This document shows positions 23,294 through 33,857 of a stretch of DNA of 64,000 bases, piece after piece. Position 1 is the first letter of the stretch. Each line of letters begins with the position of its first letter. Location: positions 2,852,001-2,916,000 of the forward strand of contig OY730171.1 of the NCBI GenBank assembly GCA_963422465.1, in the 5' to 3' direction. This stretch comes from Lichina pygmaea (Eukaryota > Ascomycota > Lichinomycetes > Lichinales > Lichinaceae). The translations under genes and the position numbers were made by a program. Under the pieces are notes generated by a model. The model did not search any database. It was given only the letters and a program-made list of their open reading frames with translations, and had not been told where the DNA came from.

Positions 23294-23694
23294 TACGTAC
23301 GGAGTACGGAAGTACACCGCTGTTGCTTGCCGGGCATGGGCGCCACCGGTTGGATCAGCCTCAAAACAGCTCGTCTGTAAAGCCCGAGTACCGAGTACAG
23401 AAGACTCCTGTATCTCTTACGCAGATACTGTACGAGAGGCACTGGCATAGGTAAGTATGGAGTACCTACGAGTTCTTACGCACTCGACGCCAAAGGCCTC
23501 AATTATGGGAACATGACCGTTAGAGAGGTCGAAGATGGGTCAGCAGAGCGGAATACCGTTCCTCCACGACGCGCGCGCGGGATGCGGTTCGTTGGCGTCG
23601 AGCTTCGACGAACGTCCAGCTCCCTCGCGGCGAGTCGTGCCAACCGTACCAATCGTGCCGGTCGTGCCAGTTCAGTTCCTCTCGATAGTCCGGA

Positions 23695-24460
23695 ATGGAT
23701 CACCCAGGCCATGAGCATATGAATCTTGGAGACATGGGCCACGGAGGCATGGGTCATGGAGGCATGGGCCACGGAGACATGTGTCAGATGAATGTAGGAC
23801 ATGTCCAGCTTCCACGACGGCCTCGACGGTCTCCACCTACGATGCTGACCGAGGTCCGTCTAGATGCTTTTCACGTGGGACACGACAAACCTTTGCATCG
23901 TCTTCCGTCAATGGCGTGTCACCGGCGCCGCGTCGTTGGTCTTCTCCCTGCTGGCCGTGGCGGCCTTGACCGCGGGCTACGAGTTCGTGCGCGAGATGAG
24001 CCGACGGTACGAGCTGCGGCAAGCCCTCCGCGACTTCAAAGGTCTACCTCGTGAGTTCCTCGCCGGCCTTTGCGTTCCCACTCTCCCCTTATACGCCGTC
24101 GGCTCCCTTGTCCCGTGCTTGTCCGCCCAAGCTGAAGGAGACAACCTTTTCCGAAAGACGACGAGACCCGAGAGTCCAGCTCACTCCTTCGGCCAGACCG
24201 AGATGGCGAGACGGGCTCCGACTCTGGTCGGCTGGGGAGAGCCATCTTCTATGGTGTGCAGGTCTTCTATTCGCTCTTTATCATGTGAGTGACGTCCCAT
24301 TGCCCCAGCTTCGTCGCATTTCCAACCGACCTAATGTCACCCAAGGTTGCTCTTCATGACGTACAACGGCTGGATCATGCTCTCGGTGACCGTGGGGGCC
24401 TTCACCGGGTACCTCATCTGGGGAAAGTCGAGCTCGACGAAGAGTGCGGCTTGCCATTGA
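23695..24460 (+). CDS. Ctr-family copper transporter
   Basis: Four exons are traced: 23695-23793, 23864-24050, 24158-24284 and 24346-24460, giving 175 residues, usual for Ctr. Ctr proteins form trimers that move Cu(I) across the plasma or vacuolar membrane. Exon 1 is almost entirely a Met/His metal-binding N-terminus built of MGHGGMGHG repeats, ending MCQMN. Exon 2 brings MLFTWDTTNLCIVFRQW and the first membrane span. The second span carries the M-x3-M copper-path motif (MLLFM, with its first Met formed across the exon 3/4 junction). The third span carries G-x3-G (GAFTG). The C-terminus ends CH, a common copper relay. The linker between spans 1 and 2 is acidic and serine-rich. Plasma-membrane versus vacuolar placement cannot be read from the sequence. 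Confidence 0.92.
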
Positions 24461-24513
24461 GCCACCATGCGCCTGCTATGAAGCTCGGGCCGAAGCTCGG
24501 GAGATGGGCCTTC

Positions 24514-24538
24514 GGGGGGGGGGGGGGGGGGGGGGGGG
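24514..24538 (+). repeat. 25-G run between convergent genes
   Basis: An uninterrupted G run lies in the 160-bp space between the stop codons of the copper transporter and the F-box/JmjC gene. It may form a G-quadruplex, or on the other strand a C-run in the 3' UTR of the JmjC transcript. Confidence 0.85.
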
Positions 24539-24620
24539 CTGCTGTCTCGACGGACTCTCCTAATCTTCGTAATTTTCCATGTCATGTTGCGTCAGAGAAC
24601 CCACGTCTTGGGTATCGGGT

Positions 24621-26609
24621 CTATGAACATTCCATGTCGTCGTCAACAAAGTCGAAGCTGAACATGCCGCTACCCCTCGGTGGCCGGGCTTCGATGGTTC
24701 CGGTGACGCTATCCCATTTGCGTTTTCTCCCTTCGGTGTTCCCGTGTATCTTGGCGAGTGCTTCTTCGAGGAGTCCAGGATGCCGGGATCGCATTCTCCG
24801 CACGAACAGCTCGTACGGGTTCTCGACCGCGTCGCTAAAGCCAGATACCTGGTCTGGCTTGTTGCGGAGGAAGAGCAGGACGTCGGCGAGGTGAGCTCGC
24901 GGTACAAAGTTCTGGGTGATTGCGATGGACGGGCTCAGATTCACGACCAGATGCCACCAACCTGGGCATTCTTAGGGTCAGTCACTTCGCTCGGGCGGCG
25001 CATGTTTTGCTATTCCACACAGAGAGTGTCCAAAGGCCAGCCGGGCCAGACAATGAGCGAGGGAAGGCACCCCTGCTTACCCGATGGCACGTGCAGCACC
25101 TCGCCCTCGTAGCATATGCCTTCCAAGCAGCCCTTTGCACGACGCGCCTCGGCGTGGAAGCCAAGGAGCCATTCGGCGATGCTGAGCGGGCTCGTCACCT
25201 CGGACTGATCGGCCGAAACAAAGACGCCAGGTGGCGGCCCGGCCGTGTCGGAGGATGGAAAAACGATCCAGTATTTGGCGCCCTTGATGACGGCGTTCCA
25301 CGCGCTGCGAGCCGGATCAGCGCTCAGCTCGCTCTCCTCAACCGCCGGGCCCGACTCGCCTCGTAGCGTTCGGGTCCTTGTGGAACGTGCTTCCACTTCG
25401 TGCCGGTCCGACGATGAGCCACTTGCTGTCCGGTCGTTGGTCCTCGAGGACGTCGAACAGATCTTCACCGAAGCAGCTCGGGGGGGAGTAATCGGCGGCA
25501 GCGTCGTCGTCGTCGTAGTAGTCGTCGTGCTCGCCCGCGTGACCGCCCACTCGTAGTGACATCTTCTCGACAAAGCCTCGATCGAACAGATACAAAGGGC
25601 TCTCGTCCTGGTTGTCGTCCATGTACTGTGCGTACATGCGGAGCGGCCAGTCGACGGCCTCGGCTCGAAAGACGACGTCGCCGTACCTGTCGAGTAGAGT
25701 GTCCATGTCCCATCTCTCGTAGACGGGCCATGTCTTGACGGGGCCGGTCAGTATGAACGGCCGATCGAACCACTGCCGAGAAAAATCATCCGGTGTCAGG
25801 TCCGCCAGACGCTCGATGCGATTGCCCACGGCCACGGCCGTCGTCGGCCCCGCTGCGGGCCCCGCGAGAGGCCCGGCGTACGGCGCCACGTCGACGTGCG
25901 CGCATCGAAAGGGACGATAGAGCAGGTCCGAGAAGAGGCCGGCGCACGACACCGTAGACGTGCGTCCGAGCGGCAGTCGTAGATGCGTGTTCCGCCACGT
26001 ACCGAGCCAGGTCGTTCGACCGTCGAGTCCATCGCTAAGATGCCGGCTCCTCCCTCCCGGGGCAGTGTCGTCAGAACTTCAGCACATACAAGCTGGTCGA
26101 TCAAGAGAAGAATAACAAGGGAGAGCGAGGGGGGCGGAGGAGGAGGGGCACATGTCACTATCTATCCGAGCTTCTCCACAGACAGACAGACAAACACCCA
26201 CACACCCACACAAGAAACTAACAAGGCAGAACAGATCAGAACCTCCTCACCGAACGAGAAGCGTCTTCCAGAGATCCTCTGCTCTCGACAGGGCATAGAA
26301 AGCCTTGCACGTGGCGCCGACGTGCACGAGGGCTGGTGCATCGAGTTGCTCGAGGATGAGATTGATGACGTCGTCGTCCAGCCGTGAGACGTGTCCGAGT
26401 GCTGAACGCAAGTTAATCGCTGGTGATGGTGATGGTGATGGTGCTGCTGTCGTCGTTGAACGTGTCCTCGTCGTCGTCGTCGTTGTTGAACAACAAAAGG
26501 CGTTACCAGACGGCTTGATGTCTAGCGGGTGTCGAGGGACCGCGAAGACGGGAACGTTGATACTTTCGGCCGCCGGCAACAATATCTGTGCCACTGGCTC
26601 CATGGACAT
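24621..26609 (-). CDS. F-box plus JmjC-domain protein
   Basis: Five exons are traced: 26609-26507, 26401-26251, 26076-25360, 25304-25081 and 24961-24621, giving 511 residues. The N-terminus has an F-box (ALGHVSRLDDDVINLILEQL...LVHVGATCKAFYAL), which would dock to Skp1 of an SCF ubiquitin ligase. The rest is a JmjC Fe(II)/2-oxoglutarate oxygenase of the JMJD6-like type: RPFILTGPVKTWPVY, then the iron ligands H-x-D in FHKDPNATSAWN, and the second histidine in WWHLVVNLSPSIAITQNFV, followed by a helical tail. Three of four introns are GT-AG. The one splitting the HKDPNAT/SAWN segment fits only as GC-AG (GCGAGT at 25359 to CGCAG at 25305). Likely roles are protein hydroxylation or demethylation; the substrate is unknown. 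Confidence 0.88.
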
Positions 26610-26857
26610 GGACGCTTTCTCGTCCGGTGATTTTGGGTGTTTGGGATGTTGAAAGGGTAGGTATAGGGTCTACGATGATGGGGATGATGGTGATGATTGC
26701 CCAAGGTGATCGGTCTTTCGACGTGGAACTAAATGTTCAAGGATAGACGATCCCTAGGAGAATGTAGAAATCCATGAAACCCCATCGAAAACGCTTCGGC
26801 ATCATCTGCGCTCCGATACTAGAAGAGCATCTGGCCGAGACGGATGCCAATGCAAGA

Positions 26858-28165
26858 TCACCGTCTCCACTCGTCCCGTTCGGCGGCTGTAGCGCTGTCG
26901 GCGAGCGCCGTGCGAGTACCATCGTCCCTTCTGGCCGCAGCAGTGGCACCACCTTTCCGAGGGGCGTCTTGAAACGCTCCGTCGTTGTCGCTGTCATCGT
27001 CGTCCTCCTGCAGAATACCTGCAAGCTCATCCGCGGTCGCGTCTCGACCGCTCGCGGGCTTCTTGCTCGGGTCCGTCGGTGAGCCGGCCCCATGGCCGCC
27101 GTCGTCGTCGTTGGCGTTGTCGACATGGTCGTCGTCGGCGGAGATGGAGATGCCTCGGACGCCCCACCGACCTCGGGCCTTGTGGCCGTGAGAAGCGCCG
27201 CCGTTGACCGATGACGGAACGCCGTCGCCGTCCTCGACGCTTGCGGTCTCTCGAGCGAAGATGAGCCGAAGCAACCAGCCGCTCCCGAAATCATCCGAGT
27301 CGACCACGCCGCCGCCCCGTAGCTTGACCCTCTGCCGGGACCAGTACACCCAGGCGAAATCGAGGTAGAGCAGCGTCTGGAGAACACCGAAGATGACCGC
27401 GATCCGGTGCCAGGAACCCATGTGGTCCTCCTTGTCCACGCCACGCACGATCCAGTTGACGATGTAGAGCGCTCGGTAGGCGCCCAGCCAGAGGAGATAG
27501 TACGAGTCGATCACCGTCGGGACCGTCGTCTGGCGCAGGAGCAACAGCTGCGGGAGCACACATACGGACTCGAGGATCTCGGAGAAGCTCCACAGGACCT
27601 AGACGCTCACACGGCCCGGCGTGAGAACCACCATCCACTTTGCGTGAGACGGACAAAGCGAAGGACCGGAGAGAGAGAGAGGAGGAGGAGAGATCTCTCA
27701 CCCCGACAAAGCTGGTGCCTCTCGCGAAGATTAGCACCATGATTGGCGTCAGCACCACGGACCCGACGAGGCAGGCGGCGCCCATCTTCCACGCCTTCTC
27801 ACGCTCGCGCGTCCTGGGAAAGACGCGCATCATGAGGAGGATGATGTAGAGCGACGAGGCGATGTAGAAGACCTTGAGCACGCCGTTCCAGTAGGCCAGC
27901 CATGGCATGTCCGAAAAGTCCCACAGCCAGAACCACAGCAGATCGACGTAGCGAGTCACGAAGACGAGCGCGTACAGCGCTTGGGTGATCAAGGAGACGC
28001 CTACAGGCATGGATCAGCAGCCATCAGCGGTGATGCACCGAGGAAGAATCGGGGCGTCGGCCCACCTTCGGCGCTCCTGTTCCAGTGGATGGCGAAGATG
28101 AGCGTGCATTTCGACAGGGTATGACAGACGTCGCCGGCGATGCGGAAGGGGTTGGTGACGGTCAT
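26858..28165 (-). CDS. ER lumen protein-retaining (KDEL/HDEL) receptor family, long-tailed
   Basis: Three exons are traced: 28165-28066, 28000-27702 and 27598-26858, giving 379 residues. Erd2-type receptors cycle between Golgi and ER and retrieve HDEL/KDEL proteins through seven membrane spans. The family is plain: FRIAGDVCHTLSKCTLIFAIHWNRSAEGVSLITQALY, FVTRYVDLLW, then ILESVCVLPQLLLLRQ, DSYYLLWLGAYRALYIVNWI and YLDFAWVYW. The spacing differs from classical Erd2, so this may be the second, longer paralog seen in filamentous fungi. After the last span a tail of about 155 residues, rich in Asp, Gly and Ser, has no counterpart in the classical 220-residue receptor. Whether it binds HDEL or another signal cannot be told here. 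Confidence 0.88.
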
Positions 28166-28766
28166 GGCCGCGATATGTACCGTACCGTGACGGTGTCGGC
28201 GATGCTGAGGTCCGAAGCGCCGGTGGTGTCGCACGGTCGTCAGCAGGGCGGAACGGACATGGAGTGAACGACGATGCCTTGTCCCAAACACCCCCTCCTT
28301 GAAGGGTCCAGCGCAGCAGGTATGTACGCAGCAGCGTACGAGTGCGGACGCACAGGACAAAGTCGTTTACGTGGCTCGTATCTTACGTAGCCCAAGCCGG
28401 TCGAGTGACGCGGTCGGTCACGTCCCCACACGCCCATACGCCCCAAAGGGGAAACATGGCGCGATTGCGTTGAAAGAGCTGCTTACCCGTCTCGGAAGAC
28501 GACGGTAAATGCAGCAATTGGTCCCCGTTTTGGCCTCGGCGATTCGATCACGTCAAAGAGCCGGGCCGAGGACGCGGAAGTGGGGACGGTGCTGATACTT
28601 CGTGCTTTGTCGCTATACTCCGTACTCCGTCCGTTACGTACGGCGGCGCGGCTAAGCTACCGCTTGGGCTGTGCACGTACCGTAAACGAACAACGGTCCT
28701 GAGCCGCCTCCAGATTGCCGGTCAGAGATCTCTATGGATGGTCCTCCTCGTGGTCATCATCGTCCG
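28166..28766. other. Spacer with ERD2-like promoter and NAD kinase 3' end
   Basis: No gene is seen. Both flanking genes point left, so this holds the promoter of the gene starting at 28165 and the 3' flank of the gene ending at 28767. A GTAC-rich patch lies near 28615-28685. Confidence 0.5.
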
Positions 28767-30269
28767 TCATGCCTCTTCGCCGAATGGATAGTTGAACTTG
28801 AGAAGCCCGTTCAGTCCACCGACCCAGTTGTCATCGTCCGGGGTGTTGGATCGAAAGTCGCCCCTCACGATGCACGGCACGCCGCCCAACCAGGCCCCAT
28901 CATCGCCCCGCAGCTTCTCGCCAGACACTCGGACCGACGTCCCCAGCGACATGCCGTCGTCGCGCTTGCGCCCGTCGATGCTCACGTCCACCTCTTGGCC
29001 CCGATGCTTCTCGCTCAGCCGTAGCGTCACCTGTGCGCTGGCCGGCAGCACCAGAGGCCGGAAGCTGAGGCTCCGAGGGCAGACGGGCGTGAGGAGGATC
29101 GAGGGCACCAGCGGGTGCACGATGCTGCCGCCGCTGCTCAAGCTGTAGGCCGTGCTGCCCGTCGGCGTCGACATGATGATCCCGTCCGCCACGGCCTCGG
29201 TGAGGAATCGCCCCCCGATGAAGACATCTATGACGGCAAGGTGAGGGTTCTTACCCCGGTGGATGATCACCTCGTTCATGGCGTGGACGGCGCTCTCCGG
29301 TGGAGCTTTCACGCGACCATCGCCGTCCCCTGATCCGCTCTCGCACATCTCCACCCGGAGTCGGCGTCGTAGGAGGACGTTGGCCCCGCGTTTCCGACCC
29401 ATGGACCGTCCGGACGCCGACGGCCAGGCCGTGCCCTCGCTTCGTTCGGCTTCGCTGCCAGGAGCGTCGAGGATTCGCGCGCGGTCCCCGGCCCCGGAGC
29501 CAGACATGTACGATTCCCGAAAGGCCCGCTTGTACTCCTCGAATCTCCACTCGCCGAGAAAACCCAGGGTGCCCATGCTGAAGGGTAGGATTGGCGGGAC
29601 GCTCGTCGAGGCGGCGAAGAGAGATGCCGCGTGCAGAATCGTTCCATCGCCACCGAAACAGACGGTCAGGTCCACCTTCTGTGGAATCAACGAGCTCACA
29701 CCACGCTCGCCTCGAGAGGTATGTATTGCGAAGTCCAGGTTCTCATGTACCAGATCGGCAACGTGAGGCTCCAGTACGACAGACGTCGACGGGTAAGCCG
29801 ACTTGATATGTCTACGGGGACAAACATATCAGCCCACGCAGGCGCAGAAGGACGAGGGGCGCTGCTCGGAATCACAGTTCCATACCTCGCAAAGGTAACG
29901 AGCGAGTCGGTCGCCGCAGGATTGCCATCCTTCTTCACCAGCAGGATATTTCTGGGGGGCAACGGCCATTTTAGAAACAGCAGATCGCGGGGACTCGATT
30001 CTGTCGCCGGAAACCATCAGCGAGCATGCACTCGATTCCAAGATCGGGAGAAGATCTCGAGACGCGGAAAACGCCAGGGACGTGAGCGTACTATGATATT
30101 CACAGAAGGTCCTGCTGGGAAGCTCCTCAAGGGGTTTGATCTCTTGCCTCGGCGAGGAGTAGCGGAACGTTCTTCGCGAGCCAAAGCGGGTGGTGACATG
30201 GCAAGCTCGACTGCTCGTTCCTCCGATGCTCAGCGGCCGTTGCAAGCGCCCATGGCGTATGATAGCCAT
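28767..30269 (-). CDS. POS5: NAD(H) kinase, mitochondrial Pos5-like
   Basis: Three exons are traced: 30269-30092, 30000-29886 and 29811-28767, giving 445 residues. It phosphorylates NADH or NAD to NADP(H), supplying reducing power. Family motifs are complete: [12 protein letters not shown], the GGDGT signature in [14 protein letters not shown], the N-E pair in MNEVIIHRG, and the [19 protein letters not shown] loop. The N-terminus ([17 protein letters not shown]... then RRTFRYSS) is rich in Arg and Ser and lacks acids, as in a mitochondrial presequence; this favours Pos5 over the cytosolic Utr1 type. The assignment of intron 1 (GTACGC donor) is the least certain. It is divergent from the acyltransferase gene at 31 kb. 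The window between motif I and the C-terminus holds an extra basic linker around the [12 protein letters not shown] segment. Confidence 0.88.
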
Positions 30270-30983
30270 CCATCGGAGGGGCGTCCGGCTCAAGGTCGAC
30301 AGCTCAAAACAACACCTCTAGAGTTGCGAGCGGATGTCCAGTGTGTGATATAAGTAGTGCTAGATCTATACCGTACAGATTCTGACCCATCTTTCATTCG
30401 AATTGAGAAAGTAGTGAGAGTACGGAGATATTACGGCGAGTCATGCAGCACTTGACGGGCCGCTTTTCCCCGTGTACTTCGGTACTCGGAAATAAATCAT
30501 CTGTGCTGCGACTAGTCAAAGTACGGAGTACGTTACGTACTGAGGTGGCATCTCGAATACTGCTGACTGATGCGATAGGGACTGCTCACGTAATATACGG
30601 AGATACCATCACCCGTTCCGAGCCCCTACCTCTAGACGTCATCAGCGGTCACGCATCGCCATGGCCACGTGCCAAAGCTCAAAGGGTTCAGTCGGCACCT
30701 TCGTTGGGTAGGGTGGCCGTACGACAAAGACAGACAAGCCAAGACAAGGATGTCATCTGGGAGTGGAGTGCGGTAGCTGAGAGAAACGGCTACGGTACTT
30801 GATCACGGGATGAGCAGTCCGACTGACGATGGCAGGCGTGGCATGCACAGGTGGGAAAAGCGCTGTAAGCGAGGAAGCACTCTGCCGCGGAAACTGTCTG
30901 CTACGACTTGGGTAGCTGGCTGATTCTGTCCACAGTAGATGCCGTCGGATCGTACAACTAGATGACTGTGGCGGCATGTGGAG
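30270..30983. promoter_or_regulatory. Divergent spacer, POS5-like / acyltransferase
   Basis: About 700 bp serve as promoter for both genes. GTAC-rich words lie at 30525-30545. I see no clear TATA box or other named site. Confidence 0.45.
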
Positions 30984-32531
30984 ATGCTGTATATGCGAAC
31001 GAGCAATCGACAGCGGAAGACTTCTGCCCCCACGACCGTGATGGAGTCGATGAGAAGGGCAGATGAAGCTGAGCCCTCCAAAGACGAGCCAGCGGTCCTG
31101 CACGACACAGGACATCCCGGGGGACGCATCAGCCATAACGGCCTTGTCCAGCTCATCCGAGCGTTGTCCTTTGGCGTCTACGTGCTCGTCACCTGCCTCA
31201 TGTCGGTGCCACTCGAGATGACTTACTCGACCGTTGGTCTCGGAGGCTGAGGCTCGCTACTAGGATCAACGCGATGCATTTCATGATACTGCCCTTGTCT
31301 TTCATCAGCAAGAAGCACTACCGTCTCGCCATCTCATGGACAGAACGCTGTTTCGGCGTGTTGATCACCTCGGTCTGCCAGTGGTGGAGTCCCACGACGA
31401 TCCGAGTCAGCGGAGACGACTCGGTGCCGGGCCAGATACGCCAGACGCCGGACGGACTACTTGAATGCCACTTCCCGGAGCGACTGGTCCTGATCGCCAA
31501 CCACCAAGTAGGTGCTAGAGCCTCCAATGTCTCGACGGCCTCCCCAAAGGTCTCTCTGATGTCGGCCCGACGTGGTCTCATCCGCTCTAGCTCTACTCGG
31601 ACTGGCTTTATCTGTGGTGGATCGCGTACACCAACCGTATGCATGGCCACATCTACATCATCCTCAAGGAGTCGCTCAAGTATATCCCCATACTCGGATC
31701 TGGCATGATGTTCTTCGAGTTCATCTTCCTCCGACGCGACTGGGCCACGGATCGACCCCGTCTCGTTCGCCACATGACGAAGCTGAAGACGATTCGTTCG
31801 GGCTCGCGGTCGGCGTCGCCGGCGTGGGGTCCGATGTGGCTCATGATCTTTCCGGAAGGCACCAACCTGTGTCCAAACGGCCGAAGGGCCAGCGCCAGAT
31901 GGGCCGAGAAGCAAGGCATCAAGGACCTACGGCACCAGTTGCACCCTAGAAGTACCGGCACGCTCTTCTGCCTCCAAGAGCTGAGGACGACGGTGCAATG
32001 GGTGTATGACTGCACCGTGGCATATGAAGGCATCCCGTACGTGACGTTCCTGTTCGGATGGGCCGAAGTGCATCTGCATGGCTACTGACGGCGTTTGGGG
32101 CCCCGTACCGCAGTCGGGACAAGTACGGCCAGGATATATTCACGCTCCGGGCGTCCTTCTTCCAGGGAAGACCGCCGAGATCGGTGAACATGTACTGGCG
32201 GCGTTTCGCCGTGTCCTCGATTCCGCTCGACGACCCCCAGCAGTTCGACGGCTGGATCCGTCAACGGTGGATCGAGAAGGACGAGCTCCTCGAGTTCTAC
32301 ATGCAGCACGGTCGTTTCCCCCCTACCGCAGCATCTGCTGCAGCGGACGAAGGCGCCGGCAGCCGCGACGGTGGCCGAACACACGGCTACGTCGAGACCG
32401 AAGTTCGTCAACGGCACTGGTGGGAGATGGGCCAGATCTATGCCTGCGTCGTGCTGGTGGCCGTCGTGGGAAAGCTGATGGCCGGGCTGTGGGACAGGGC
32501 CTCGAAGAAGCTCTCGACGGGTCCGCCATAG
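30984..32531 (+). CDS. Cst26/LCLAT-type 1-acylglycerophosphate acyltransferase
   Basis: Four exons are traced: 30984-31201, 31264-31507, 31591-32036 and 32114-32531, giving 441 residues, or 422 if the ATG at 31041 is used. The enzyme transfers acyl chains to lysophospholipids at the ER and relates to yeast Cst26 and animal lysocardiolipin acyltransferase. The catalytic H-x4-D is split by intron 2 and restored as NHQLYSDW. The second motif is FPEGTN, and further family text includes KESLKYIPILGSGMMFFEF, FLRRDW, LPRSTG-type (here LHPRSTG), ELRTTVQWVYDCTVAYEGIP and GQDIFTLRASFFQGRPPRSVN. An N-terminal span follows HPGGRISHNGLVQLIR, and a C-terminal span lies near residue 415. Which N-terminal ATG is used is open. 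Confidence 0.88.
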
Positions 32532-32928
32532 ATATGACAAAGATTCCGTGTGCTGACAGCCCACAAGGCCTCCAGACGGCTTGGCCCCACCCCTTCATCT
32601 ATACGGGTTTTTGGCGGTTATCCTTTCATCATCCTTTACCATGCAGAGATACCCTGTGCTTTGATATTTCTCCGCGGTCACCTTGTCCGGCACGGCGAGC
32701 CATGCTCGCACGGTAGCTCCAAAGGCGTCTGATCTTGCTCCATACGAGTGAGCTACGACGAGACGTCGGCAAGCAACGAGAGATTTCTACATTGATCGGG
32801 CACCAGAAGCCCCTCGGGTCTCAATGTCTGCCAGCGGCGACCATGTGAACATGCAGCACATGAACCCGTACAAGGCGTCCTAGATTCCGTGATCTTGAAC
32901 GTACACGGTGAGCCCAGATTGCAATGTT
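32532..32928. other. 3' flank of the acyltransferase gene
   Basis: No gene is seen. Confidence 0.45.
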
Positions 32929-33446
32929 TCTATAAACGGACGATTGATGCGGTGCCCCTCCATGCAACTTTTCACTTACCAGGGCCCCCTTTGTACTTCG
33001 GTGCCACCCACCCTCACCGAGCAGTGCGTACCTGGGTACAGTACCTTGAAATTCGCGAAGATCTCCGGGGAGTATAAGTACTCCAGAGGCATTGACATGT
33101 CAGCCTTCCACGCCCCGACTGCTCGACTCCACACAGCTGACGGAGTCTCCATACCTCCAAAAGTGTCATGAACAACATCAGAATTGAGATCTGACTATAG
33201 AAACGTAGAGCTAGACATTGGATGCGACCGGGGAAAAATCGCGACCAAAAAAGGTGTGCTGTGTGATGCTTCCAAGAGTTATGACCCTTGCATCCTGCTC
33301 AACTTTGAAAAGTACTTATGGCCGCCTGGCTGGGTGCGGTGTATGTATCCAGGTACTCCGTACATACTCTTAGCTGAGGGGGCCATGGTAAGTGAAGAGT
33401 GGCGTGGAGGGGGGGGGGGCATCGCATCAATTGTCCGTTCTATAAG
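32929..33446. mobile_element. MITE family A, copy 2
   Basis: The ends are inverted copies (CTATAAACGGACGATTGATGCGG... and ...CATCGCATCAATTGTCCGTTCTATA), sharing the arm sequence of the element at 16896-17400 (CAACTTTTCACTTACC near each end). The flanking CTATA or TA may be the target duplication. The interior matches the other copy only in reverse orientation, for example the ACACAGCTGACGGAGTCTCC word at 33130-33150 against its complement near 17196-17216. Confidence 0.8.
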
Positions 33447-33857
33447 CCAATTCCCCAATCATGCCAGAAACAAAAAGAAAAGTAAGACGATCCATTGAAC
33501 CCCGACGGCCGCAGACAACTGACAGGCTGCGGTCAGAGTCCTGCTGCCCTGTTGATACAGGCCGTGACAGCCTAAATTCCAGGTGGGCTCAAGCTAAGGT
33601 CTAGGCTTTTCATGCGGCTGTACGGAGGACGTATGGGTAGGAACGTACTCGTACGAGTACGTTCCCGTGGCTTCGGACATACTGTACCAATAGGCGCATG
33701 CGGCGTGATGATTACGTAATGCACTCTCCTCTGCCGAAGTCGTACGTTCGGCGGACCCTTGGGTCGGGCAGAAACCGTTTCGTCGAAGATTGTACCGTAA
33801 CACCGCCCCGCCCTTCCAGTTCGCTTCGATTGACAGTCTCTTGCGTCTCGGTCTCGG

